This document shows, one piece after another, positions 53,433-61,758 of a DNA stretch of 62,870 nt (the stretch's first letter is position 1; every line of letters starts with the position of its first letter). This DNA comes from Clostridiales bacterium (GTDB lineage Bacteria; Bacillota; Clostridia; Christensenellales; Aristaeellaceae). The translations under genes were made by a program, and so were the position numbers. The notes beneath the pieces are model-generated. The model worked only from the letters and a program-made list of their open reading frames with translations. It was not told where the DNA came from and did not search any database. The DNA is taken from the NCBI GenBank assembly GCA_012729115.1, contig JAAYDR010000080.1, positions 1 to 62,870 on the forward strand. Reading direction: 5' to 3'.

Positions 53433-54461
53433 TCAAATATCATCCAGGATCATCTTGCAGCCTGTTTCCAAAGAAGCACGGATCTTGTGGATCAGCTTCA
53501 TACCATAGATGCTCTGCTCAAAGGGGATGGGAAGCCGGCCTGCCTCCACGCCGGTCACAAACGCGCGAATCTGCCGATGGAAGGCTTCCCCGTTGGCTCC
53601 CTCCGGAAAAGTGCCCGGATCCAGCGGGCGCGCCTGGCCTTCCTCCACGCAGAACAGCTGGGAGGAGACCTGCTGCGCCGTGGCGATATTTTGAAGAGAC
53701 TGGGACGTAAAGTCCAGGCAGCCGTTTTCACAGTCCGCCCGGAACCTCATGGTAAAGGGATAGCCCAAGGGCATGTCTCCGGCAGCCTCCAGGCTGACCT
53801 GGATCCCCCCTGGCCAGGTTAGCAGCGCGTTTACATGCACCCAGCCGCCCAGGGCATTCTGGTGGCCGGTGGCATACAGGCTTTCCGCCTGGCAACCAAG
53901 GATGGAAACCACAAAATCCAAGTCATGCACCAGCAGATCAAACAGTGCACCTCCGCCCCTTTGCGGATCCCCAAACCAATCCCCCCGGCTGCTGTGTGCG
54001 ATGCGCCGGGCGTCCAGGCGGAGAAGCGGCCCCCAATCACTGCCGGATAGCTTTTGGGCAAGCTTCTGGGAGATCAGCTCATATTCCGGCCAGAACCGCA
54101 GCACCTGGGCAGTCATCACCTGCCTGCCGCACCCAAGGGCCGTATCCCGCATGGCGATTGCATCCTCCATCGCAAGCGCCAGAGGTTTTTCACACAGCAC
54201 ATCCGCCCCCTGTTCCAGGGCCAGGCAAACCGCCTCCCGGTGCAGATGGGTGGGCACGCAAACGGACACAGCGTCCGGTTTCTCCTTTTGCAGCATTTCC
54301 AACGCACTGGTATAGGCCCGGCAATGGTGTTTGTCAGCCAGGGCCCGGGCAGCTTCTGCCCGTATATCGGCGATGCCGCAAAGCTCCACCTGGGGGATCT
54401 TTTCATACCCTGCCACATGGGCCGCTGCGATAAAACCCGCTCCGATGATACAAGCTTTCAT
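53433..54461 (-). CDS. Gfo/Idh/MocA family oxidoreductase
   Basis: The 342-residue protein begins with a Rossmann NAD(P) loop (IIGAGFIAAAHVAGY) and has VCVPTHLHREAVCLAL, the catalytic-Lys segment DVLCEKPLAL, and the C-terminal beta-sheet with LVHDLDFVVSILG. Such enzymes oxidise or reduce sugars and inositols. The gene overlaps the AraC-type sensor gene by four bases and faces a sugar importer and TIM-barrel isomerase on the other strand, so it likely acts on the imported sugar. Confidence 0.93.
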   Translation of the reverse strand: MKACIIGAGFIAAAHVAGYEKIPQVELCGIADIRAEAARALADKHHCRAYTSALEMLQKEKPDAVSVCVPTHLHREAVCLALEQGADVLCEKPLALAMEDAIAMRDTALGCGRQVMTAQVLRFWPEYELISQKLAQKLSGSDWGPLLRLDARRIAHSSRGDWFGDPQRGGGALFDLLVHDLDFVVSILGCQAESLYATGHQNALGGWVHVNALLTWPGGIQVSLEAAGDMPLGYPFTMRFRADCENGCLDFTSQSLQNIATAQQVSSQLFCVEEGQARPLDPGTFPEGANGEAFHRQIRAFVTGVEAGRLPIPFEQSIYGMKLIHKIRASLETGCKMILDDI

Positions 54462-56749
54462 TCCGCTTCTCCTTTGAATGGCTGATTGGAACTGCCCCGC
54501 TGAATATTGCGGTGTTCCGAAGGCGCGATACCGGTCACACGGCTGTACGCACGCCTGAAGGTTTTTCCGTTTGCGTACCCTATCATCTGGGCAATCTCAT
54601 CCACCGTCTTGTCTGTGTTCTCCAGCAGCTCGTTGGCCTTGCGGATGCGCAGCTGCTCCAGATAGGAGGAAAAGTTGATGCCCGCCTTCTCATGGATAAA
54701 TGCCGACAGATACTTGTCCGTAATGCCAAAGTGCTGTGCGGTGCTGGTAAGGGTCAGGGTATAATCCGTGTAATTGGCGTCAATATAGGCCAGCACCTTC
54801 TGGATCAGGCGGGAGGTGTGCTCGGTCTGCTTTTCCCTGCTCTGCCGGCACAGCTCCATGTACTGGGACTCCAGCAGACCAAAAAATTGTTTGGTGCTGA
54901 GCTTGTGCAGCGAGCAGGTGAGTTCCTCCGGCAAAGCAAGGTTGTTGGACAGGTTGCTGAGGGTCCCCACCATTTTGTAGTACAGCATCTGACTGCAGAA
55001 GCGGGACATGTGGTGCCGCGTGTTTTCAGCGCAGATGGCTTCCAGCAGCTCCTTCACTTCTTCCTCCCTGCCCATGGCTGTCAGCGAAATCAGCTTCTTT
55101 TCCTGCTGCTCGGAATAGTAGTAGCAGGCGGTCGGCTGATCCTGCTCGTCTGCGATGGACAGGTAAGTGCTGCCTGAGCCCTTGAGGATCAGCTGCCGCG
55201 CGGCCAGCAGGGAATGAGGCAGATAGCACAGGCTGCTGCACTCCGTGCCCACATAGAAGTATGGCTCCAGCCCGTCCACGTTTCGCATTACCTGGTAAAG
55301 GCGGGTAAAGAAGCTGTTCAGGTTCTGTGGTTCATTTTGATATTCGGCATACAGCAGAATAAAGCTGTTCCTGTTCTTCAGCGACAAAAAGCGGATATGA
55401 GGCGCGAAGGGCTCCAGCAGCTCGATCACCAGGGCGCGGTGCATATCGCCGCGGCTGAGCATATCGGAGTTCAGTTCCTTGTCATCGGGGATGATCAGAT
55501 ACACACCGCGGAAGCGATCCCCCTCCGGCTGGATGCCCACATGGGAAAGCAGGATGTCCAGCTCTCCGGCCTCCAGGGTATCCCCGCTTTCCAGACTGGC
55601 CACAATGGCGGTGCGCAGTTCCATGCGCTGCTCCTCCAAACGCCGGGCCAGCAGATGGTGGCTGGTAACCAACTGATGCACCGCCTGGTCCAGCTGCTTG
55701 AAGCCGTGGTCCGAAAGGCCACCGCCTTCTGCCGCCAATAGCTCCATTGTTTTCATCAGGGGCCGGCGGGTGATGCGTATCCCATAATAGGTGAGTGCGA
55801 GACCTGCGGCAAAAAGCAGGATGATGCAGATGATCATGGGTTTGAGCACCGCGCTGGCCCTTGCGACAATCGCCTGATAGGGCGTGGCCGAGGCAACAAT
55901 GCAGCCCGAGGTGGACAGCCGCGCATAGGAGATCAGCATCCTCTGGCCGTTGTACTCCGTCAGATAACTGCCCGAACCGGCGCGGCTGCTCAGCAACGGT
56001 GCAAAATCAAAGGTTTCCGGCAGGTCCTCATGGCTGGACAGGAGGACGCCATCCTTGTCCAGGATCAGGGTGTAGGCAGCGGAAAGTTCATACAGGGGGC
56101 TGAACAACTGCTGCAGCGCATTTTCATCGACATAGAAGATCACGCGGCCGGCGGACCGGCTCAGATAGCTGAGATTGCGCACATACAGCAGCATCCTGCC
56201 TTTAGTACCGCCGATACTGGCGGGAGCCGCAGGAAAAAGCATCGTATAGCCGCTTTTAAGAACGCTCTGCCGCCATTGGCTTACAGTCATATCACCATAG
56301 GAAAAACTTTTGCCATAGAAGCGGTCAATATCAAGACATGTGTTTCCATACTGTACAATAAAGTCACCATTGGACAGGTAGATCTGATAGTTGACAATCA
56401 GTCTGTTGCCATCGCTGAAAGGAGGGATGTTCCCCATGGCCTCGCGGATGGTGAGGATGGCTTCGCCATCAAAAGGGCGGCCAAGCAGCATCAGCTTTTG
56501 CAGGTAGTTAAACCCGCTGGCGGTATAGGTAAAATAGTTTGCTTCATTAAAAGAATTGTCAATATTCTCAGCCGTCTGTTTCAAAATCATTGTGTTTACT
56601 TCTTCGGTCTGCCGTGCTGTGGTGCTGATGGAGACCAAAAACGTACTGATCCCCAAAAGGACAATCACAAAAAGCAGGCACAGATAGAACATCGTGAATT
56701 TCATCAGTGAGCGGCTCTTCTTGATTACAGAAACCAGGGAGAATGCCAT
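54458..56749 (-). CDS. Membrane-spanning AraC-family sensor-regulator
   Basis: The 763-residue protein has one membrane segment near the N-terminus (FTMFYLCLLFVIVLLGISTF), about 250 residues outside (probably a Cache-like sensor), and a second segment (PMIICIILLFAAGLALTYYG). A long cytosolic part ends in an AraC domain (LTSTAQHFGITDKYLSAFIH and VDEIAQMIGYANGKTFRRAY). It thus joins sensor and DNA-binding output in one protein without kinase or receiver. ATG 56749 is chosen because AAGGGAGG lies nine bases upstream. It is divergent from a sugar importer operon, its expected target. Confidence 0.9.
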   Translation of the reverse strand: MAFSLVSVIKKSRSLMKFTMFYLCLLFVIVLLGISTFLVSISTTARQTEEVNTMILKQTAENIDNSFNEANYFTYTASGFNYLQKLMLLGRPFDGEAILTIREAMGNIPPFSDGNRLIVNYQIYLSNGDFIVQYGNTCLDIDRFYGKSFSYGDMTVSQWRQSVLKSGYTMLFPAAPASIGGTKGRMLLYVRNLSYLSRSAGRVIFYVDENALQQLFSPLYELSAAYTLILDKDGVLLSSHEDLPETFDFAPLLSSRAGSGSYLTEYNGQRMLISYARLSTSGCIVASATPYQAIVARASAVLKPMIICIILLFAAGLALTYYGIRITRRPLMKTMELLAAEGGGLSDHGFKQLDQAVHQLVTSHHLLARRLEEQRMELRTAIVASLESGDTLEAGELDILLSHVGIQPEGDRFRGVYLIIPDDKELNSDMLSRGDMHRALVIELLEPFAPHIRFLSLKNRNSFILLYAEYQNEPQNLNSFFTRLYQVMRNVDGLEPYFYVGTECSSLCYLPHSLLAARQLILKGSGSTYLSIADEQDQPTACYYYSEQQEKKLISLTAMGREEEVKELLEAICAENTRHHMSRFCSQMLYYKMVGTLSNLSNNLALPEELTCSLHKLSTKQFFGLLESQYMELCRQSREKQTEHTSRLIQKVLAYIDANYTDYTLTLTSTAQHFGITDKYLSAFIHEKAGINFSSYLEQLRIRKANELLENTDKTVDEIAQMIGYANGKTFRRAYSRVTGIAPSEHRNIQRGSSNQPFKGEAE

Positions 56750-56822
56750 CCTGTTCACCTCCCTTGTGAAAGAAATGTGTTCTGATGATTTCACGTTTAT
56801 TGTATCACAGCCTCGTTTTTTT

Positions 56823-56835
56823 GTTTCAACGAAAC
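56823..56835. promoter_or_regulatory. GTTTC-AAC-GAAAC palindrome between divergent promoters
   Basis: The inverted repeat lies in the divergent intergenic region, next to the predicted -35 of the AraC-type sensor gene, whose TACAAT -10 reads on the minus strand near 56800. It is a candidate operator. Confidence 0.4.
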
Positions 56836-56942
56836 CATGAAATATATGGTAATAAAACGGCCAAAATTGAATATTGGGTGTCACACGGAAATCTGTACCC
56901 CCCCTACCCGGGTTTTGGCGCCATCATCATACGGATTTCACC

Positions 56943-56971
56943 TTGCGTCCTAAAGGGCGCTGGGGTAGTAT
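56943..56971 (+). promoter_or_regulatory. Promoter of the fourth sugar importer
   Basis: TTGCGT (56943-56948) and TAGTAT (56966-56971) are 17 bases apart, 36 bases upstream of the first permease. The weak boxes fit an activator-dependent promoter. Confidence 0.5.
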
Positions 56972-57006
56972 GAAATCACGACGAAGCGCAAAAAGGAGCA
57001 TACCGG

Positions 57007-57954
57007 ATGAAGAAGAGCGATACCTACCTGAGGAAGAGGACTTTGCTGGAACGTCTGAGGCTGGATGTTCGGCACAACGGTGCGCTGATTTGCATGCTGC
57101 TAATCCCGCTGGCGGTCATCATCATCTTCCGCTATGTCCCCATGTGGGGGATCCAGGTGGCGTTTCGGGATTATCGTCCCGCCCGCGGTATCACCGGCAG
57201 CAAATGGGTGGGGCTCAAGTACATACTGAAGTTTATTGAGAGCTATCAGTTTCCCAGCGTCATCAAAAACACGCTGTTCATCAATTTGTACAATTTGCTC
57301 ACCTTCCCGCTTCCGCTCATGTTTGCCATCATGCTCAACTATCTGCCGCTTCCCCGCTTTCGCAAAGCGGTGCAGATGGTCAGCTACGCTCCGCACTTCA
57401 TTTCCACCGTGGTTCTGTGCTCCCTGATCCTGGAATTCACCAAGGCAAGGGGCGGTCTGATGAACTCGGTACTGGCTCTGTTTGGTGTACCGGCGGCCAA
57501 CTGGATGGCCAAGCCGCAATACTTTTATTCTATTTACGTTTGGTCCGGCGTGTGGCAGGAGCTGGGCTACAACTCCATCATCTTTATCTCCGCCTTGGCA
57601 GGCATCTCCCCCGAGCTGCACGAAGCTGCCACCATGGATGGCGCCGGGCTGCTCAAGCGCATCTGGCATGTGGACATCCCCGGTGTTTTGCCTACCTTCT
57701 GTATTTTGCTGATCATGCAGTCCGGCAAGATGATGACCATCGGCTATGAGAAAGTACTGCTCCTGCAGAACAATATCAACACAGAGGTGTCGGAGGTCAT
57801 CAGCACCTATGCCTATACCGTCGGTCTTGCCTCCTCCAATCCGCAGTTTTCCTATTCTGCTGCCATCAGCCTGTTTACTTCCCTGGTGAACATGATCATG
57901 CTGATCATCGTCAACAGGCTAAGCAGAAAACTGAACAGCAATTCGTTATGGTGA
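57007..57954 (+). CDS. Sugar ABC transporter permease, LplB type
   Basis: The 315-residue permease has RYVPMWGIQVAFRDYRPARG near the N-terminus, VSYAPHFISTVVLC, and the EAA loop HEAATMDGAGLLKRIWHVDIP. AAAAGGAG precedes the ATG. It is the first gene of the operon, with the next permease ten bases downstream. No ATPase is encoded nearby. Confidence 0.92.
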   Translation: MKKSDTYLRKRTLLERLRLDVRHNGALICMLLIPLAVIIIFRYVPMWGIQVAFRDYRPARGITGSKWVGLKYILKFIESYQFPSVIKNTLFINLYNLLTFPLPLMFAIMLNYLPLPRFRKAVQMVSYAPHFISTVVLCSLILEFTKARGGLMNSVLALFGVPAANWMAKPQYFYSIYVWSGVWQELGYNSIIFISALAGISPELHEAATMDGAGLLKRIWHVDIPGVLPTFCILLIMQSGKMMTIGYEKVLLLQNNINTEVSEVISTYAYTVGLASSNPQFSYSAAISLFTSLVNMIMLIIVNRLSRKLNSNSLW

Positions 57955-57964
57955 GGTGTACAAA

Positions 57965-58897
57965 ATGACAGAGAATCCGGCAGCTGCCCAAAAGGCCCGG
58001 CATCTTCATGGCATCCGCCTGTCAACGGGCGACCGGGTATTCATGGTTGTCAACTTTGCTCTCCTGTGCCTGATCTTTATCACCATCCTGTATCCGCTTT
58101 TATACGTTGTATCCGCCTCCTTCAGCGGCGGCCTGATGACAGGCTCCACGGGCCTTTCCCTCATTCCGGCCCAGTGGACGCTGGAAGGCTACAAGGCCGT
58201 TCTGGAATACCGGTATGTATGGTCCGGCTACCTGAATTCCATCCTCTATACCGTCATCGGTACGGCGGAAGCCATGGTGGTTCAGACACTGTGCGCCTAC
58301 GCCCTGAGCCGCAAGAATTTCCTGCTCGGGGTGCCGGTGATGGCGCTTTGCGTCTTTTCCATGTATTTTGACGGCGGGCTCATCCCCGGTTATCTGCTCA
58401 TCAAAAACCTGGGCATGCTGGATACCATCTGGTCCGTAACGCTGCCTTTCACCATTTCCATGTACAACATGATCGTCATGCGTACGTATTTCCGCACCCA
58501 GATTCCGGACGAACTGCTGGAAGCCTCCCAGATCGACGGCTGCGGCAACTGGCGTTTCCTGATGACGGTGGTCCTTCCGCTGTCCGGACCCATCCTGGCG
58601 GTTATCACCCTCTACTCTGCCGTGTATTTCTGGAATTCCTACTTCTATCCGCTGGTGTACCTGAGCTCAAGGTCCATGATGCCCCTTCCCAACGTTCTGC
58701 GGGAAATATTAATCCTCAATGTGTCCGCTTCCATTGAAAGCGGCATGGATGCCAGCACAGCCGCCCAACTTGCCAAACGCGCAGATGTAATGAAGTATTC
58801 CCTGATCATCTTTGCTTCCGTGCCGGTGCTGATGCTCTATCCTTTTGTTCAGAAATATTTTGTGAAGGGGGTTATGATTGGCGCTGTCAAGGGCTGA
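57965..58897 (+). CDS. Sugar ABC transporter permease, LplC type
   Basis: The 310-residue permease has six membrane spans and the EAA loop LLEASQIDGCGNWRFLMTVV, and it ends in YFVKGVMIGAVKG. ATG 57965 is chosen over a GTG at 57956 because GTGAGGTG lies six to seven bases upstream. About 150 bases with a tandem repeat separate it from the binding-protein gene. Confidence 0.92.
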   Translation: MTENPAAAQKARHLHGIRLSTGDRVFMVVNFALLCLIFITILYPLLYVVSASFSGGLMTGSTGLSLIPAQWTLEGYKAVLEYRYVWSGYLNSILYTVIGTAEAMVVQTLCAYALSRKNFLLGVPVMALCVFSMYFDGGLIPGYLLIKNLGMLDTIWSVTLPFTISMYNMIVMRTYFRTQIPDELLEASQIDGCGNWRFLMTVVLPLSGPILAVITLYSAVYFWNSYFYPLVYLSSRSMMPLPNVLREILILNVSASIESGMDASTAAQLAKRADVMKYSLIIFASVPVLMLYPFVQKYFVKGVMIGAVKG

Positions 58898-58957
58898 GGC
58901 TTTACCAAACCATCCCAAGGCAAGGAGGTGACCTTCCACTTTTCGTTCCCCGCAAGC

Positions 58958-59022
58958 AAATTCCCACACAAATATCCCACACACAAATCCCGCACAAATT
59001 TCCCACACAAATTTCCCACACA
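58958..59022 (+). repeat. Five imperfect 13-base repeats (AAATTTCCCACAC)
   Basis: Units AAATTCCCACAC, AAATATCCCACACAC, AAATCCCGCAC and two copies of AAATTTCCCACAC lie in tandem just before the ribosome site of the binding-protein gene. The sequence has few G residues, so it should be unstructured in mRNA. Confidence 0.85.
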
Positions 59023-59046
59023 ATCATTCAAAAAGGAGGAGTCCCG

Positions 59047-60675
59047 ATGAAAAAGCTGTTGGCAATCCTGATCGTGTTATGCATGTTGCCCGCAATCGCT
59101 CTGGCCGGCGTCTCCCAGCCCGGTGTTTATCCCATCACCGATGAGGATGTGACCTTGAACGTCTGGGTCGTACGCACCCCTCAGACGGATGAGCCGGATA
59201 AAATGGCCCAGTCCATCTGGTACGAAGAGTTTTCCGGTGTGAAGGTCAATTGGATTTCCGTTCCGCTGGATGAGATGGATACCATGTTCAACCTGGCCGT
59301 AGCCGGTGACAATCTGCCGGACATCTTCCTGTATGCCGTTGACTCCGGCGAACTGATGAACCTGGCTGAGGACGGAATCGTGCTGCCGCTGGATGACCTG
59401 ATCAAGGAGCATGGCTATTATTACCCCAAGATGCTGGACGAGCTGGACATGTGGGACGCGGTAACCGCGCCTGACGGCCACATCTATTCCTTCCTGTCTT
59501 CCGTTTACCTGGTTCAAAACTCCATGTTCAACAAGGTATGGGTGCTGCGCGACTGGCTGGCCGCCTACAATGCATCCATCAACCTGCCCGCCGACACCAT
59601 GCCCCAGACCCTGGATGAGTTTGAGAAAATGCTGCTCTACTTCCGCGACAACGATATGAACGGCAACGGCGATCCCAGCGACGAGATCCCGCTGATGGGC
59701 AACAATCAGCTGGTTTCCGAGGGCACCGACCCCATGTTCTACTTCATCAACTCCTTCCTGTACTGCCCCAACAACTTCCTGGTGGCCGACAAGGATCATA
59801 ACGTATCCATGGCCGTCACACAGGACGCGTTCCGGGAGTCCCTCAAGTTCATGAACAAACTCTACACCCAGGGTTTGCTCTCTGAGGAGACCTTTGTACA
59901 GAACCTGACCCAAATGCGCCAGATCACCTCCGTTTACAAGGAAAGCGCTGTGGCCGGTGTGGTGGCCGGCATGAATCCCATGCGCGTGGTGAATGTATCC
60001 AGTGAGGAAGGCAAGGTCAGCTATGGCGACTATGTAGCCGTTCCCCCGGTGGCCGGGCCTGAAGGCGTCCGCCTGACCGCCCGCAGAGCCGAAAGCCAAC
60101 TCAACCTGCGCTGTTTCATCACCACCTCCTGCAAAAATCCTGATGTGGCCTACAAGTGGCTGGATTACTGGTGCAGCAAGGAAGGCAGCCTGTGGAGCAG
60201 CTTCCTGGGCCAGGAAAACGTGCATTGGGCCTGGGCGGACGAACCTTCCTTTGGCGGCGATGCCAAATCCGTCAAGAGTCTGGTGGACTGGACCTCTCCC
60301 CAAAGCGTATACTGGACCATCACCTGGTTTGCCGATTACTACATCACCCAGGACATGTTCTATGCCAAAGCCGCGTCCAGAACCTATTCCGACAACGAAC
60401 TGGCCGGCAGCCTGGCGGAGCAGACGTACATGCCCTACGCTGTAATGACCGAGTTCCCGCAGATCTCCTGGTGCGCTGACAGCGACCTGGTGACTGAAAA
60501 GGCCGAGCTGGATGTGCAGTTCAGGGATTTCATCCTGAACAACTGCACCAAGTTCATCCTGGGCACCCGCGACATCCAAAGTGACGCTGAGTGGACCGCT
60601 TTCCAGAACGAGCTGAACAACATGGGCCTGGCTCACTATCTTGAGGTTGTCCGCAACTATTACTGGGCCGAATAA
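59047..60675 (+). CDS. Extracellular solute-binding protein of the fourth sugar importer
   Basis: The 542-residue protein has a signal peptide (LLAILIVLCMLPAIALA) with an ALA cut and no lipobox. The mature part is LplA/YtcQ-like, with DNLPDIFLYAVDSGELMNLA and a Ca-site-like NDMNGNGDPSDEIP. AAGGAGG precedes the ATG by seven bases. Unlike the other importers here, the binding-protein gene follows the permeases. A hairpin separates it from the isomerase gene. Confidence 0.93.
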   Translation: MKKLLAILIVLCMLPAIALAGVSQPGVYPITDEDVTLNVWVVRTPQTDEPDKMAQSIWYEEFSGVKVNWISVPLDEMDTMFNLAVAGDNLPDIFLYAVDSGELMNLAEDGIVLPLDDLIKEHGYYYPKMLDELDMWDAVTAPDGHIYSFLSSVYLVQNSMFNKVWVLRDWLAAYNASINLPADTMPQTLDEFEKMLLYFRDNDMNGNGDPSDEIPLMGNNQLVSEGTDPMFYFINSFLYCPNNFLVADKDHNVSMAVTQDAFRESLKFMNKLYTQGLLSEETFVQNLTQMRQITSVYKESAVAGVVAGMNPMRVVNVSSEEGKVSYGDYVAVPPVAGPEGVRLTARRAESQLNLRCFITTSCKNPDVAYKWLDYWCSKEGSLWSSFLGQENVHWAWADEPSFGGDAKSVKSLVDWTSPQSVYWTITWFADYYITQDMFYAKAASRTYSDNELAGSLAEQTYMPYAVMTEFPQISWCADSDLVTEKAELDVQFRDFILNNCTKFILGTRDIQSDAEWTAFQNELNNMGLAHYLEVVRNYYWAE

Positions 60676-60691
60676 TCCAACCATGCTTTGT

Positions 60692-60717
60692 GCCGGAAGG
60701 GCGGATGCCCTTCCGGC
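60692..60717 (+). terminator. Intra-operon hairpin after the binding-protein gene
   Basis: GCCGGAAGGGC (60692-60702) and GCCCTTCCGGC (60707-60717) form a perfect 11-pair stem with a GGAT loop, followed by ATATTTG. The next gene starts 27 bases later. Confidence 0.8.
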
Positions 60718-60744
60718 ATATTTGCCGTCAAAGGAGTTGTCCCC

Positions 60745-61593
60745 ATGCCTACCCAATGCCCCGTGGGAACCATTATCCGTATTGAGGATCTTCAGCCGGG
60801 TATCGCCTTTTGCCGGGAGTGCGGCCTGGATACGCTGCAGCTCCGCTTGGGTGATGCCGCCCTGCTGTCTCCAGAAACGATTGCCCAGGCCAAAACACGA
60901 TTGCGGGATTTCCCTGCCGCCAGCGCCCTGGCAGGTTGCAGCGGCCCACAGGTATGGGATTTTACCCAGGGTCCGTCCACCATCGGTCTGGGGAATGCTG
61001 CGCTCCGCGAGGAACGGATGTTGTCCATGATGAAGGCAGCGGAGGTTTGCAATCAGCTTCACATTTCCATGGCCATGGCGCACCTGGGCTTTGTGCCGGA
61101 GAATCCGTCGGAGGCGGAGTATTCCACCTATGTGGAAATGCTTTCGCGCATCGGCAGGCGGTATGGGGAGCTGGGCGTTCGCTTTCTGCTGGAAACAGGC
61201 CAGGAAACGCCGGTCACCCTGCGCCGCCTGATCCGGGACGCAGGAGAAAAATCGGTAGGCGTCAATCTTGACCCCGCCAATCTGCTGATGTACGGCCGCG
61301 GCAATCCTCTGGATGCCGTGGACATTTTGCGGCATCTCATCCTGGGCCTGCATGTCAAGGATGGCCTGTACCCGGAGGGCACGGATGACTCCCTGGGAAG
61401 GGAAACCGTATTGGGCCTGGGCCTGGTTCCCTTCCCCGCACTATTTGAAAAGCTGGCCGGCTATGGCTTCCATGGCGCCGCCATCATCGAGAGGGAAGTG
61501 TCAGACAGGGAGCGGCAGGCCGATGTCCGCAGCGCTGTGCCAATGGTTCGCGCCTGGCTGAAGAATGCCGGCCTGGGCGGCCCCATGGGATAA
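60745..61593 (+). CDS. TIM-barrel sugar isomerase/epimerase (AP endonuclease 2 fold)
   Basis: The 282-residue protein matches the xylose-isomerase-like TIM-barrel family, with LLETGQETPVTLRRLI, SVGVNLDPANLLMYG, GLHVKDGLYPEGTDD and metal ligands Glu, Asp and His in those segments. Members isomerise or epimerise sugars, keto-sugars or inositol derivatives. ATG 60745 follows AAAGGAG by eight bases. With the Gfo/Idh/MocA gene across the divergent regulator it outlines a short pathway for the imported sugar, whose identity is unknown. Confidence 0.9.
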   Translation: MPTQCPVGTIIRIEDLQPGIAFCRECGLDTLQLRLGDAALLSPETIAQAKTRLRDFPAASALAGCSGPQVWDFTQGPSTIGLGNAALREERMLSMMKAAEVCNQLHISMAMAHLGFVPENPSEAEYSTYVEMLSRIGRRYGELGVRFLLETGQETPVTLRRLIRDAGEKSVGVNLDPANLLMYGRGNPLDAVDILRHLILGLHVKDGLYPEGTDDSLGRETVLGLGLVPFPALFEKLAGYGFHGAAIIEREVSDRERQADVRSAVPMVRAWLKNAGLGGPMG

Positions 61594-61644
61594 CGTTTTA
61601 TGGCAGCCTGAAACAGCATTGCTCCAACGTCTGTCCTGGCTCGG

Positions 61645-61673
61645 TTGCAAATTGAACAGAAATCGGTTATACT
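61645..61673 (+). promoter_or_regulatory. Promoter of the PTPS-like gene
   Basis: TTGCAA (61645-61650) and TATACT (61668-61673) are 17 bases apart, leaving a leader of about 80 bases. Confidence 0.65.
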
Positions 61674-61758
61674 CAATATATTCCAGTTTCTGTTTCATCC
61701 AGCCTGGCCATACGGGAGCATCATGCCTCCGTAAATATACAATGTGAGGAGAATTGCC

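Noticed and set aside
58958-59022. CRISPR or attachment site
   Set aside because: The repeats are short, contiguous and imperfect, and no integrase or cas gene is nearby.
59077-61353. 758-codon open frame on the minus strand
   Set aside because: It is antisense to the binding-protein and isomerase genes, both of which have clear family motifs and ribosome sites.
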